From CAXBMB01 sp963976695 (GTDB lineage: Bacteria > Pseudomonadota > Alphaproteobacteria > Kiloniellales > DSM-21159): 64,000 nt of DNA. The translations under genes were made by a program, and so were the position numbers. The notes beneath the pieces are model-generated. The model was not told the origin of the DNA, did no database searches, and saw only the letters and a list, made by a program, of their open reading frames with translations. Positions within the stretch are counted from its first letter, which is position 1. Each line of letters starts with the position of its first letter. The stretch spans positions 11,024-75,023 of the forward strand of contig CAXBMB010000007.1 in the NCBI GenBank assembly GCA_963976695.1, in the 5' to 3' direction. Shown here one piece after another: positions 54,401-63,700 of this stretch.

Positions 54401-57400
54401 GCGCCAGATCCGCCAACACCGCATCATAAATTTTCGCGATCGCCTGGGGCGTCTTGGCAATTTCCTCAGCCACCACCAGGGGGAAATAAGCTACATCCGG
54501 CCGCGCGTCCCGCACCTCTTGCCGGGTTCGGATGCGCCGCCGGCCAATTTCCAGGAAGCGCCCGCCCTGCTTCAGCGCCGCAAAGCTCTCGTCAATGAAA
54601 GGATCCTGCAGGCAATTCAGCACCAGATCGACGCCCTCGCCGCCACTCCAGCGCGCCAGCGCCGCACCGAAGCCCGGCACCCGACTGGACGCCAGCCCGG
54701 TGATGCCCAGGTCGCGCAGCAGCGGCCACTTGTCGGGATGAGCCGTGGCGAAGATCTCCACCCCGGCGCGCTTGGCCAACTGAACGGCGGCCAGGCCGAC
54801 GCCGCCGGCGGCGGCGTGGATCAGCAGCCGTTCGCCCTTTTTCATCGCGCCCAGATGGCAGAGCGCCACCGCCGCGGTGAGATAGGCAATCGGCTGCGCC
54901 GCCGCCGTCAACGGGTCCAGTCCGTCCGGAAGGGGGCGCACCGTCTCCGCCGACGCCAGGGCAAAGGAGGCCATCGACCCCTGCGTCGGGGCCAAAACCT
55001 GTTGCCCCAGCTCCAGCTTGTCGACGCCCGCGCCCAGGGCGACGATCTCGCCGCTGACTTCCTCGCCCGGCTGGCCCAATTCACCAGGATAAAGCCCAAG
55101 AACATTCAGCAGGTCGCGGAAGTTGAGGCCAACGCCGGCCACCTTGATTTCCACTTCTCCCGGCCCGGGCGATTGCCGCTCCTGCGGCAGGAACACCAGA
55201 CCATCCAAGCCGCCGCGCCGCTCAATGCCGACCCGCAGCGGACCGTCAAGACACCGGGCTGCGGGGTTCTCCTCCAACTGCGGCGTCAAGCGCCGCCCGC
55301 CACGCAGCGCCACCTCGCCGCCGCACCGCCGCTCCGGCAGTTCGCCAGCCAACAGTTCCGCCGCCAGGGCTTGCCAGGCCAGCGGATCGTCGGGGCAGAT
55401 GTCGATCAACCCGGCATCCAATTCGGGCTGTTCACGCCGCAGAACCCGCAGCAGACCGGCCAGGGCCGCGCCCACCAAGCCATCAGCCGTCGCGCCACCG
55501 TGATAGCCTGCCGTCACCAGCACCAGGCGCGGCGCGGCCGGCCAGTCGGCCGCCGCGACGGCGCGCAGTAGATCCGCCGTATCGGCACAGCGATCCAGCG
55601 CCTGCTTGGCGGGGTTGGCGCACGCGGCGCTTTCGGCCAAGCTCCGCAGATCCACCAACAGATCCGGCCGGCTTTTCGGCAAGCGCTTTGCTGTTTTTCG
55701 CCAGGTCACCTTGGCGCCCGACGCACTGAGCGCCGCCGAAAGCGGCTGGGCGGCGGCTTTGTCGCCAGCCAGCAGCGTCACCGCCACCTCGCGCTGCCGG
55801 TGCGCGGCCTGGGCCAGAATCAGCGCATGGCCGTCCAACACAGCCCCCTCCTGCTCCTGCTCCTGCTCCGGCAGCAGCAGCGGCGCTTCAAAGCCGCAGT
55901 CGGGCAGCAACGCCCGCCAACCGGCCCGCGAGAGCAGCGGATGGTCGGGCCGCAGTTTTCGATCGGTGAAGCGCCACCATCCCTCGGTCAGGCCAAAGGT
56001 CAAATCCGCGCCGCGTTTGGCTTGCGTCGCCTCCAGCAGCAAAAGCTGACCGTCCGGCAGCAGCAACCGCCGCGCGTGGGTCAGGCTTTCCGCCAGATCG
56101 GCGGTGGCGTGCAACACATTGGAGGCCACCACCAGGTCGAAGCGGCCTTCGGGCAGATCCTGCGCCGCCGGCGCTTGCTCGGCATTGTAGGTGCGAAACA
56201 CCAACCCCTTTCGCTGGCCCCATTTCTCCTGCAGGTGGGTCAGGAAACGTGGCGAGATATCGCTCACCCAATACTCCAGCCCCTCCTCCGGCAGAACCGC
56301 CAGCAGCGCAGCGGTCATCGAGCCGGTTCCGGCGCCGATCTCAAAAATTCGTAAGGGCCGGCGTCCCGGCCGCCGGGCCTGCAACTGGCGGAGCGCGTCC
56401 GCCGCCAGGCGACCCAAGGCCTGCCCAAGCGGCGAGATTGCATAGAGGTCTTCCGCCGCCGCCAGCTGGCCGTCCGGGAAGAGATAGGCCAAGGGATCGC
56501 CGCCCTGCAGCACCTTGGCCAGGCCGCCGGCGCAGCGCGCGATCATCGCCAGTTCGTTGGATTGCGCCGGATAGGCCGCGCGCAGCTCGGCGAGCGCGGC
56601 TTGGTTGGCTGGCCGAAGATCGCGCGCGGCAACCACACCGCCGGCGCGCCGCGCGATCCACCCCGCGTCGACCAGAATCTGCAGCAGCCGATGGAAGAGG
56701 TCCCGCCGCGTCGGCGGAACGCCGGCTTTCCGCGCCAGGTTTTGCCGCACCAGCCTGTCACCGGTTCGCCAGGTCAGCCCCGCTTCCAGCAGGGCGGCGA
56801 CAATCAAGCTCGGCGCCGCCGCTTCCACGGCGGCCAGAAAACGTCCGTAGCCGGCCAGGTCCTGATCGTGCGCCAGATCCCGCCCCAGGTCCCGGGTCGC
56901 GGCGACGGTTTCTTGCCAGCTCGGAAGATCCGCCCGGCGGTCCCAGCTTCCGCCATCGCGCCACACCAGATGGTGCAGCCAGCCAGCCGTGTCGGAAGGT
57001 TCGCCCGGCGGCGGCGCGACCACTTGACCGGTGGGTCGCAGGCGCAGATCGCTAACCTCCACCAGCAGGTCGCCGTCATCGTCCAGCAGTTGCAGGCTGG
57101 CCCGGGGTTCGCGACGATCCCGCGCCGTCCACTTCGCCGCAACCTGAACCGGGCCTTCCGGCAAGCGCAGGATTCGAATCGCGCCGATCACCGCCGGCAC
57201 GAAAACCGCGCCATCGCCCTCGGTCAAATCAGCGGCGCCCAACACCTGCAGGGCGGCATCCAGCAGCGCCGGATGAAGCAGATAGCCGCTGGACTCGACG
57301 CTCGACGGCAGGGCCACCGTCGCGAAAAGCACATCGCCGGCCTGCCGCAGCGCGCGCAACCCGGCAAAGGCTCCCTCTAGGCGCAAGCCATGCCGGGCCT

Positions 57401-60400
57401 GCGCGGCTCTCAACGCGGCAAGGTCCAGCGGCCGGGCCGCGCCGTCAGCGGTGGAAAGATCGGTGGCGAAAGACCGCGCCGGCGATGCGGCCGACCCGGC
57501 GTCGGTCGCGCTCTTGTCTTGTGAAATCCGGGCCGAGGCATGCGCCAGATAACGGCCCGCGCGCCGGGAAAAGAACTGCAGCCGGTAGCCGTCGCCGTCG
57601 GGCTCCGCCAGGGTTTGCACCGCGACTGTTTCGGCCCCCTCGGTCGCTGTCAGACAGGCCAGTTCCAGCCCGCGCAGCAGCAGCAGGTCCTCAATCCGCA
57701 CCGGCCCCTGACCCCAGAAACCGCGCGCCGCCGCCAGCGCCATCTCAACATAGGCCGTGGCCGGAAAAAGCGGCTGTCCGGCGACCTGGTGGTCGCTCAG
57801 CCAGTCGGGCAGGCCGGCGCGCAGCTGGCTTTCAAACAATCGCGCGGCCAGCGGGGTGGCGATTTCCCGACCCAGCAGCGGATGGTCCGCCGGCGCGCAC
57901 GCCGCTTGCCCCTCCAACGGCAGCCAGTGCCGCCGCCGCTGAAAGCGCGTTAAGGGCAGATCCCGGTGTTGCGCCGGCTTCAAGGTTTTCAGCGGCGACC
58001 AATCGATCTTCACGCCCGCGAGATAGAGCAGCCGCAAAGCCTCGAGGAAAGTCCGCTGCGCATCGCGGTCTGGCCGTTGCGACGCCACCAGAACCGGCGG
58101 CGGTCCCGCGTCCGCCGCTCCCTCCGCCTCCGCCAGCAGGGAAAGCAACTGCGGTCGTGGCCCGATCTCCAGGATCGCGGCGGGCGATTGGGCGAGAAGT
58201 TTTTCCGCGCCGCTGTGGAAGCGCACCGGCGAGAGCAGATGCGCGCCCCAATAGTCCGGCCGGCCCAGGCGCTGCTCATCGACCCAATCGCCGGTTAGGT
58301 TGGACAGCAGCGGCCAACCGGCCCGGCCGGGCTTCAGCCGGGCGACCACGGCTTCCAGCGGGGCGCGAACCGGAGCCATCATGGCCGAGTGGAAGGCGTG
58401 GGAAACCGTCAAGGCCTGGGCTTTCACCCCAGCCTGCGCGGCGACGGCCTGAAGCGCCACCATCTCGGCCGTCGGGCCCGAGACCACGACACGCCGCGGG
58501 CCGTTGAGGGCCGCAAGACCACTGGCCTGCGCGGCGCTTTCGGCCAGCAGCGCCTGCGCCCGCGCGGCGTCACACGCCAAGGCCACCATGGCGCCGGGCG
58601 GCTGCGCCTGCATCAGCGCGCCGCGTTCCAAGGCCAGGGCAAAACCTTGCTCCAGCGAGAACACGCCGGACAAGGTGGCCGCGGCGATCTCCCCTAGCGA
58701 ATGGCCCAGCAGGGCAATCGGCTTGAGGCCAAAGGAAAGCCAAAGTTTGCCCAAGCCGACTTCATAGGCAAACAGCAGCGGTTGCGCGTAGGCGGTCTGG
58801 CGGCAGTCGGGCCACGCCGGGTCGGGGTCGGTCGTGCTGAGCAGCGCCCGCAACGGCTGCGCGGCAAAGGTCCAGCCGGCGCGGCCTTGCAGCAGCTTGT
58901 CGCAGCGCGCCACCAGATCGTCGAACAGCGGCCAACTGCGCAGCAGCCAGCCGGCCATGCCGTGCGACTGGCTGCCCTGTCCGGTAAAGACCAAGGCGCA
59001 GTCGCCGCCATCCAGACTGGCCAACTGATGCGACAGTTCCGTGCCGTCGCGCAGGGCCGCCAGCTTGGCTCTGGCTTCGCTTGCGGTCCGGGCCACGAAC
59101 GCCGTCCGCTGGGTGAGCGCGGCGCGCCCCTGACGGCTGACATGACAGAAATCTCGCCAGGCTTGCGGATCGCCGTCCGCCGCCAGCTTGGCCAGCGCCG
59201 CGTCATAGTCATCCGCCAGGCGCAACAGCGCCGTTTCACTGCGCGCCGACAGCAGAAGAAGATCCCAATCCTGCGCGCCGCAAGCTGCCGGTGGCGGCGC
59301 ATTCCGTTCCGGCGCTTGCTCGACGATCAGGTGGGCGTTGGTGCCGCTGTACCCGAAGGACGACAAACCGGCCCGACGACGCCCCCCCGACGCTGGTCGC
59401 CACGCTTCTTCCTGGCGCGGCAGATGCAGCGGCAGACGGGCCCAGGGGATATGGGAACTGGGATTTTCAAGCTGCAGCAGACCGGGAACCGCGCCCCGTT
59501 TCAACTGAACCAGAATTTTAAGCAGCCCGCCGACGCCCGACGCGGTTTCCATATGCCCCAACTGGCTTTTCAGCGCGCCCAGAACCAGCGGTCGCGCCGC
59601 TGGTCGATCTTGGCCGTACACTCGCGCCGCCGCGCCGGCTTCGATCGGATCGCCCAACTCGGTGCCGGTGCCGTGGGTTTCCAGAACATCAATCGCACTG
59701 GCCGGCAGCCCCGCGTTCTGCAGCGCCGCCTGGATCACCGCCTCCTGGGAGGGCCCGTTGGGCGCCGTCAGACTGGAGGAACGGCCGTCCTGATTGATCG
59801 CCGAACCGCGCAGCACCGCCAGGATCGGATCGCCGTCGCGGGTCGCGTCGGCCAGGCGCTTCAACACCACCAAAGCGCAGCCTTCCGAGCGCACGAAGCC
59901 ATCGGCGCGCTGATCAAACGCCTTACAGCGCCCATCCGGGGCCAGCATGCCGGTTTGCGACAGGGCGATATGGCCCTCGGGCGAAAGAATGGCGTTCACC
60001 CCACCGGCCATTGCCAGATTGGTTTCTTCGGCGCGCAGCGACAGCATCGCCAGGTGAATGGCCACCAGCGAGGAGGAACAGGCGGTGTCGACCGCCACCG
60101 CCGGCCCCCGCAGGCCCAGTTGATAGGACAGCCGTCCGGCGATCAGCGAATTGCCATTGCCCGAGCCGAAGTGCTTATCCATCAGGGCCGGATCCTTCAC
60201 CAGCCGGGCGTAATCCTGGGCGGCCACGCCGATGTAGACGCCGGTGGCGCTATCGCTGAGGGAATCGGGGGCGATACCCGCGGATTCCAAGGCGTGCCAC
60301 GCCACCTCCAAGGTCAGCCGCTGCTGGGGATCCATCGAGGCGGCCTCGCGTGGCGAAATGCCGAAAAATCCGGCGTCGAACTGGTCAATATCCTCCAGGA

Positions 60401-60710
60401 ACCCCCCTTCATTGACGAGAATTTTTCCCGCTTGCGGCGCCCCGGGTCGATAGTAACGCGCCGACTCCCAGCGCGTCTGCGGCACCGGCCCCAGCGGATC
60501 GCGGCCGGAGAACAGCAGGGTTTCGAAGCTGTCCAGACTGTCGACGCCACCGGGAAACCGGCAGGAGGCGCCCACCACCGCGATGGGTGCCCGCGACAGC
60601 GGCCGCGCCTTTTCCGACTCGAGCTGCTCCAGCTTCTTGGCCAGGCCCAGGGCATAGAGCGCCAACTTGTCCTGGGACAGCGAAAGCAGGCGTTTCAAGG
60701 CATCGCTCAT
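48471..60710 (-). CDS. Type I polyketide synthase, bimodular KS-AT-DH-cMT-ER-KR-ACP-KS-AT-KR-ACP
   Basis: A 4079-residue synthase. Module one: KS (40-470, Cys near 211, ETHGTGTELGDP); AT (575-890, GHSLGE, HAFHS malonyl signature); DH (940-1235, HQVAGQPLFP and LLDAALQV, both catalytic motifs present); C-methyltransferase (1300-1620, EIGAGTGS); ER (1820-2135, HAAAGGVGLA); KR (2150-2330, TGGRRGLG, LDD); ACP (Ser near 2468). Module two: KS (2555-2985, DTACSSS, EAHGSGTSLGD); AT (3080-3390, GHSMGE, VASHG); KR (3450-3850, TGGFGG); ACP (Ser near 3975). Predicted additions: a fully reduced alpha-methylated unit, then a beta-hydroxy unit. Start overlaps the upstream stop (ATGA) and end overlaps the next start by 8 bases. 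Terminal helical segments look like docking domains. Confidence 0.96.
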   Translation of the reverse strand: MSDALKRLLSLSQDKLALYALGLAKKLEQLESEKARPLSRAPIAVVGASCRFPGGVDSLDSFETLLFSGRDPLGPVPQTRWESARYYRPGAPQAGKILVNEGGFLEDIDQFDAGFFGISPREAASMDPQQRLTLEVAWHALESAGIAPDSLSDSATGVYIGVAAQDYARLVKDPALMDKHFGSGNGNSLIAGRLSYQLGLRGPAVAVDTACSSSLVAIHLAMLSLRAEETNLAMAGGVNAILSPEGHIALSQTGMLAPDGRCKAFDQRADGFVRSEGCALVVLKRLADATRDGDPILAVLRGSAINQDGRSSSLTAPNGPSQEAVIQAALQNAGLPASAIDVLETHGTGTELGDPIEAGAAARVYGQDRPAARPLVLGALKSQLGHMETASGVGGLLKILVQLKRGAVPGLLQLENPSSHIPWARLPLHLPRQEEAWRPASGGRRRAGLSSFGYSGTNAHLIVEQAPERNAPPPAACGAQDWDLLLLSARSETALLRLADDYDAALAKLAADGDPQAWRDFCHVSRQGRAALTQRTAFVARTASEARAKLAALRDGTELSHQLASLDGGDCALVFTGQGSQSHGMAGWLLRSWPLFDDLVARCDKLLQGRAGWTFAAQPLRALLSTTDPDPAWPDCRQTAYAQPLLFAYEVGLGKLWLSFGLKPIALLGHSLGEIAAATLSGVFSLEQGFALALERGALMQAQPPGAMVALACDAARAQALLAESAAQASGLAALNGPRRVVVSGPTAEMVALQAVAAQAGVKAQALTVSHAFHSAMMAPVRAPLEAVVARLKPGRAGWPLLSNLTGDWVDEQRLGRPDYWGAHLLSPVRFHSGAEKLLAQSPAAILEIGPRPQLLSLLAEAEGAADAGPPPVLVASQRPDRDAQRTFLEALRLLYLAGVKIDWSPLKTLKPAQHRDLPLTRFQRRRHWLPLEGQAACAPADHPLLGREIATPLAARLFESQLRAGLPDWLSDHQVAGQPLFPATAYVEMALAAARGFWGQGPVRIEDLLLLRGLELACLTATEGAETVAVQTLAEPDGDGYRLQFFSRRAGRYLAHASARISQDKSATDAGSAASPARSFATDLSTADGAARPLDLAALRAAQARHGLRLEGAFAGLRALRQAGDVLFATVALPSSVESSGYLLHPALLDAALQVLGAADLTEGDGAVFVPAVIGAIRILRLPEGPVQVAAKWTARDRREPRASLQLLDDDGDLLVEVSDLRLRPTGQVVAPPPGEPSDTAGWLHHLVWRDGGSWDRRADLPSWQETVAATRDLGRDLAHDQDLAGYGRFLAAVEAAAPSLIVAALLEAGLTWRTGDRLVRQNLARKAGVPPTRRDLFHRLLQILVDAGWIARRAGGVVAARDLRPANQAALAELRAAYPAQSNELAMIARCAGGLAKVLQGGDPLAYLFPDGQLAAAEDLYAISPLGQALGRLAADALRQLQARRPGRRPLRIFEIGAGTGSMTAALLAVLPEEGLEYWVSDISPRFLTHLQEKWGQRKGLVFRTYNAEQAPAAQDLPEGRFDLVVASNVLHATADLAESLTHARRLLLPDGQLLLLEATQAKRGADLTFGLTEGWWRFTDRKLRPDHPLLSRAGWRALLPDCGFEAPLLLPEQEQEQEGAVLDGHALILAQAAHRQREVAVTLLAGDKAAAQPLSAALSASGAKVTWRKTAKRLPKSRPDLLVDLRSLAESAACANPAKQALDRCADTADLLRAVAAADWPAAPRLVLVTAGYHGGATADGLVGAALAGLLRVLRREQPELDAGLIDICPDDPLAWQALAAELLAGELPERRCGGEVALRGGRRLTPQLEENPAARCLDGPLRVGIERRGGLDGLVFLPQERQSPGPGEVEIKVAGVGLNFRDLLNVLGLYPGELGQPGEEVSGEIVALGAGVDKLELGQQVLAPTQGSMASFALASAETVRPLPDGLDPLTAAAQPIAYLTAAVALCHLGAMKKGERLLIHAAAGGVGLAAVQLAKRAGVEIFATAHPDKWPLLRDLGITGLASSRVPGFGAALARWSGGEGVDLVLNCLQDPFIDESFAALKQGGRFLEIGRRRIRTRQEVRDARPDVAYFPLVVAEEIAKTPQAIAKIYDAVLADLARGVLHPLPVKVFPASRAKDAFQMLQRGSHVGRLVLDFRQSHGLEVRRDGSYLITGGRRGLGPLVGRWLAAQGAGRLILVGRHAADAAAATLIKDMQAAGAEVIEVGLDVSDGAALSELLAERQDPARPWRGVVHCAGLLDDGPLVTLDKARFKTVFAPKVDAAWQLHDLSRDLPLDFFLLFSAGAALFGSPGQANHAAANAFLDGLAIYRRGQGLPALSVNWGPWADLGAVADPALRRRMAQQGMGEIAPDLGMQALRQALCDGAPQLAVLPFDWPTFLASFTPARTPDLIAPLASGKRDSAADRGLALQMNKTDSPARPPEHSAAAQPSDPDELARLIRRLASQVLGLDEAFDDKRPLSDLGLDSLMSVELRNRLAQELGLSLPATLLFDHPTVAALGAALGQRLWHEVASAPSAPLDPAAQPNAQPNAQPNAQSNAASNAAPNAGSGNRDVAIIGLGCRLPGGVNDRASFWDLLAQGRDAVSEVPADRWDIEAYYDPDPDKPGKTYARHGGFLDQVDRFDAAFFNISPREAASLDPQQRLVLECAWEALEDAGQPADRLDGAEVGVFLGICGSDYLQLQMAGGGALGSDPYLATGNAASVAAGRVAYALGLQGPAVAVDTACSSSLVAVHLARRSLLDGECELALVGGVNVMLEPGVAVNFAKSRMLAADGHCKSFDAKADGFVRGEGCVMLALKRLDDAERDGDPILAVLAGSAMNQDGRSAGLTAPNGPSQERVIRRALKDAGLVPGQVSYVEAHGSGTSLGDPIEAQALGAVMAQDQDRTVGSALRIGSVKTNLGHLEGAAGVAGLAKTVLALQRRQIPASLHFETPSPHIDWANLPIQVVRELMAWPAQDGPRVAGVSSFGFSGTNVHLLLREAPFSEAAPAELPADQASASRTELLVLSAHDPAALRAQAAAYCQRCLSLSQMDDDRAAFQDLVAASQHRRAHLPHRLALAVPSAAAASAALAAWLAGETHPAVAQGRVADGKPAKIGFVYPGQGGQWLGMGRQLFAQSDCFRQAFRAAAAACAAAGCPELERLLLAGDAAALAPIDRMQPLLFSLQVALTRQWADLGIAPRVVLGHSMGEAAAAVAAGALDLSSAARIITLRSRLMKRLAGQGAMLVTALSYEEAVDLVADSDGSVAVAVSNSRRSTVLSGASASLDRLAEQLERRQVFTRRVKVDVASHGPQVDCLEIELKEALGEVSSKQTSLVMESTVLSRPVAAGELDADYWWSNLRQPVRFAAALARLLDQGVTQVVEVGPHPVLLAAVEEESLALNQPVAALGSLERDQEDSQALLTSLAQLYVQGVTPRWQALSQPPRGFVFLPLYPWQRQRHWFAAAPAARPGLVAEAAAWTDKVYEVAWRALPHRQPPLEPGLPWLVIDLADQAVAAQLHDRLRAAGQQVTLLRSSPRALLAKPPQLDERRLVILGAESAAAQQDSATVLDLLRRFYLGAPQAIWTVTSGGQQLSSADRDLDPLAASLWGFVRVAMLEKSNIDGGLIDLSKAKNQQDSDQVEALVGALLAPGGEQQLALRGGRLYGARLTSAGALVPASPSFDPEAVYLLTGGFGGIAVQLAEWLVARGARRLRLVSRRGRAEGALADRLAKLEESGVDIERLGLDVTGRDQLREVLRSTDARPLKGLFHLAGITEPCKLEDLDAAGLARVWAPKMAAAENLLAGAATLPLDHFVAFSTGAAIWGSEGQAAYAAASAALDALMAKGRAEGLPCLSVNWGWWQDSGMISETAADYFARMGFLPVPGSDALAALASLMVNPPSFGGRAVAGFDWSLFKPVQEARRPRPLLEEMAGATTAPPTGEASGALAAMLTPLDPTARRAGLRQALKRLVAEILGFEHPDQLEEDAGFFQLGMDSIMAVKLRGRLETDMGRSFPPSLAFEYPNVQALADYLASLLAPADQALAAKDSADPGAADRQDGQPADGPGQAPADLLDDLLGQIGDLEDGEIDRLLTEGPSDE
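53065..53136 (-). repeat. Six 12-bp repeats in the ACP-KS linker of the bimodular synthase
   Basis: Six 12-base units, three of them identical GCGTTTGGCTGG, encode on the - strand a tetrapeptide array of the type PNAQ/SNAA between the first ACP and the second KS. It marks the module boundary. Confidence 0.9.
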
Positions 60711-63700
60711 GTGTCGTCTCCAACCGGGTCCGGCAGTTCGCCGTCGTCAACCAGACCCGCCAGCAGGGCAGCGGCCTGCGCATCGGTCAAGGACTCCAAA
60801 TCCGCCAGATCCAAGTTCGCCATCTTCGCTCCTTCTTCCGGGTTTGCTTTTTTTTCTGTTTCAGCATCGTAAGACGGCAATTCCGGATCATCCCCGCGCA
60901 ATGACGTGGCCAGCAGATGGCCGGCTAGTTGGCTCACGCTGGGATAGTCATAGAGCAGCTGCGCCGGCAGCTTTTCCGCCACCAGATCGCTCAGGGCATT
61001 GCGCAGTTGCACCGCCATCAGCGAATCAAGTCCCAGCTCGCCCAGCGGCTCCTCCAGCGGCACCTGGGCGACGGCGCTGTGCCCGAGGACCTGGGCGACC
61101 ACCCGTCGCACCGCGTCCCGGACCGCGATCCCCCGGCGATTGCGCGGCAGCGCGGCCAGTTCCTCGCGCAGCGTCGGGCCGGCTTGCGCCACGGGACCCC
61201 CCCTTCGCGAATCATCGCCGCCCGCGCCATCCGCACCCGGATCATCCACACCCCGATCATCCGCAGTTGGGTCATCGCCGCGCGGGTCGCCCTGTTGCGC
61301 TTGCGCAAGACGCCCGCCCTGCGCCGCAAACAGCGAGCGAGTCCGATCCTCGGGATGACGCGTCAGGTAGGTGGCCCAGACAGCCGGCAACATCACCAGG
61401 CTGGCCTCGTTCGACAGTATGGCGGTTTCCAGCCCATCAAGCCCTGCCGACGGCGTGATCGCGGCAAAGCCTTCCTGTTCGGCGCGCTCCGCCACCTGAC
61501 CGGCGGCGGCGCCGATCTGCGACCAGGCGCCCCAATGGATAACCTGGGCGGGTCGCCCAGCCGCCCGGCGGCGCTGCGCCAGGGCGGCAAGCGCGGTGTT
61601 GGCGGCGGCATGGGTTGCCTGCCCCGCCGGGGCCAAGATCGAAACCGCCGAAGAAAAGAGGACAAAATGCGACAAAGCAAGCGTCTCGGTCAGACGATCG
61701 AGCCAGCCGGCCGCCGTAACCTTGCTGGCCCACACCGCCGCGAAGCGCGCCGGGGTTAAATCCTGCAGCAGGCCGTCATCCAATTGACCGGCGGCATGGA
61801 TCACCCCGGTCAGCTTGCGTCCCTCCGCCGCCAGCCGGGCGAGAAGCGCCGCCAGGAAGGTTCCGTCGCTGACATCGCCGTGGCACACCTCGGGCTTTCC
61901 GCCCTGCGCCTCAATCGCCGCGCGTTGCTCCGCCGTCAAGTCGCCGCGTCGGCTGACCAGCAGGATATCTTTCAAACCCCGCCGCGCCAGACGCTGGGCA
62001 ATGGCCGGCCCCAGTCCCCCCAAGCCGCCGGTGATCAACCAAACTCCCTCGCTGGACAGGTCCAACCGCGCCGCGTCCGCCCGGGGCGCCGACCAGCGCT
62101 GCAGGCGCGGCGCAAGGCAAGCCCCCTGGCGCAGCAACAACTCGTCTTCTCCCGAACCGAGCGCCTCGGCGAAGGCGGCCAGCTGTCCGGCCCAAGCCGA
62201 CGCCGGCGCCAAATCAATCAACCCGCCGCGATTGCCGGGGGCCTCGCGGGCGAAGGTTCGGCCCAATCCCCAGAGGGCGGCAGCCGACGTCTGGTGTCCG
62301 CTGAGCGCGTCCGGCGCGCCGCCTTGGGTGACAATCCACAACGGCAGGCTTTTGTCCGATGCCATCAGCGCCTGGGCCGCCTGCAGGACCGGCGTCAGCA
62401 GCGCCAGGCCGTCGTCCGCTGTTTCCGCCTCTTGCTCTGGCTGGCGGACTTCGCCGTCCTCCGGGCTCGAGGCTTGCCCCGCGGTCGCCAGATACAGCAG
62501 CCCGCGAGCCTGCAAATCGGGATCCGCCAAGCGGGCGCGGAGGGCTTCCAGATCCGACGCCAGCAGCAGATCACTGCCCGGCGTTGCCGCCTGCAGGGCC
62601 GGGGCCCCCGGGCCGGTCACCAGCCAACGGCCGGGCAGCAGATCCTTGTCCGGGGCCTTGTCCACGGCCTTATCCACGGCCTTTTCCGGGGCCTTGACGA
62701 CCGGCTTGGCCGCCAAGATCACCGACTGGTCCGGCAGATCGCCGGCCAGGTCCTCGGGCAGGATCGCCAGCACCTCCAGCCCCAGGTCGGTCAGCAGGGC
62801 GCGCCAGTCGGCCGGCGCCAGCAAGGCGTGGTCGGGGCGCAGGTCGCGGTCGCTGAACGCCCACCAGCCCGGGGTTAAGCCGAACACCAGATCGAAGCGC
62901 CGGCGACGCCGGGTCACCTCCAGCAACAGCAGGCGACCGCCCGGCTTGAGCCGCCGAACCGCCTGTTCGAGCGCGGCCTTCAGGTCCGCGGTGGCGTGCA
63001 GCACATTGGCCGCCACCACCAAATCCCGCCGTCCGGCTTGTTCCGCCGGGGCCGGCTGGCTGATGTCCAGCAGTCCGGTGGTAAAGTCGATCCCCGAGGT
63101 CGCGGCAAAGCGGCGCGCCGCCTGATCCAAAAAGGCCTGGGAGATATCGGTGAAATGATAGCGGCTGCCCGGCGGCAGTTGCGGCAGAAGCGCCGCCGTT
63201 GTGGCCCCGGACCCGGCGCCGATTTCCAGCACACTGACCGGGCCACCGGCCAGATCGGCCGCCAGAAGATCCCCCGCCAGGCGGTTGAAACAACCGGCCA
63301 GGGGCGCATCGCCGTACAGCGCCTGCAGCGAGACCTCGGGGTTGTCGAACAACAGCTCCACCCCCTGCGTCCGGCCGCACAGCACATCGGGAAGCGCGTC
63401 GACGGCCTGCGCCAGCAAGGTCAATTCCGGCCGAAAGGCGGGCTGGGTATCGATCAAGGCGGACAGTTCGCGGTCAAGATTCTGGGGGGTTGAGGGCGAG
63501 ACGATGACCTGCCAGCCCTCGGCCTGGGCCGTCAGGTCGCCGCCTTCCACCGCCATGGCGCAGAGGCGTTGAAAAAGCAGAACCTGATCGGGCTGCAGCG
63601 CCGTCCTGTCCAGCCAGTCTTGCGTCGAAAAGCACAGCCCCGGGCGCCAGGTTTTGCCGCGTCCGGCGGCCCAGGCGCGCCTCAGCGCCGCCCCGGCCAG

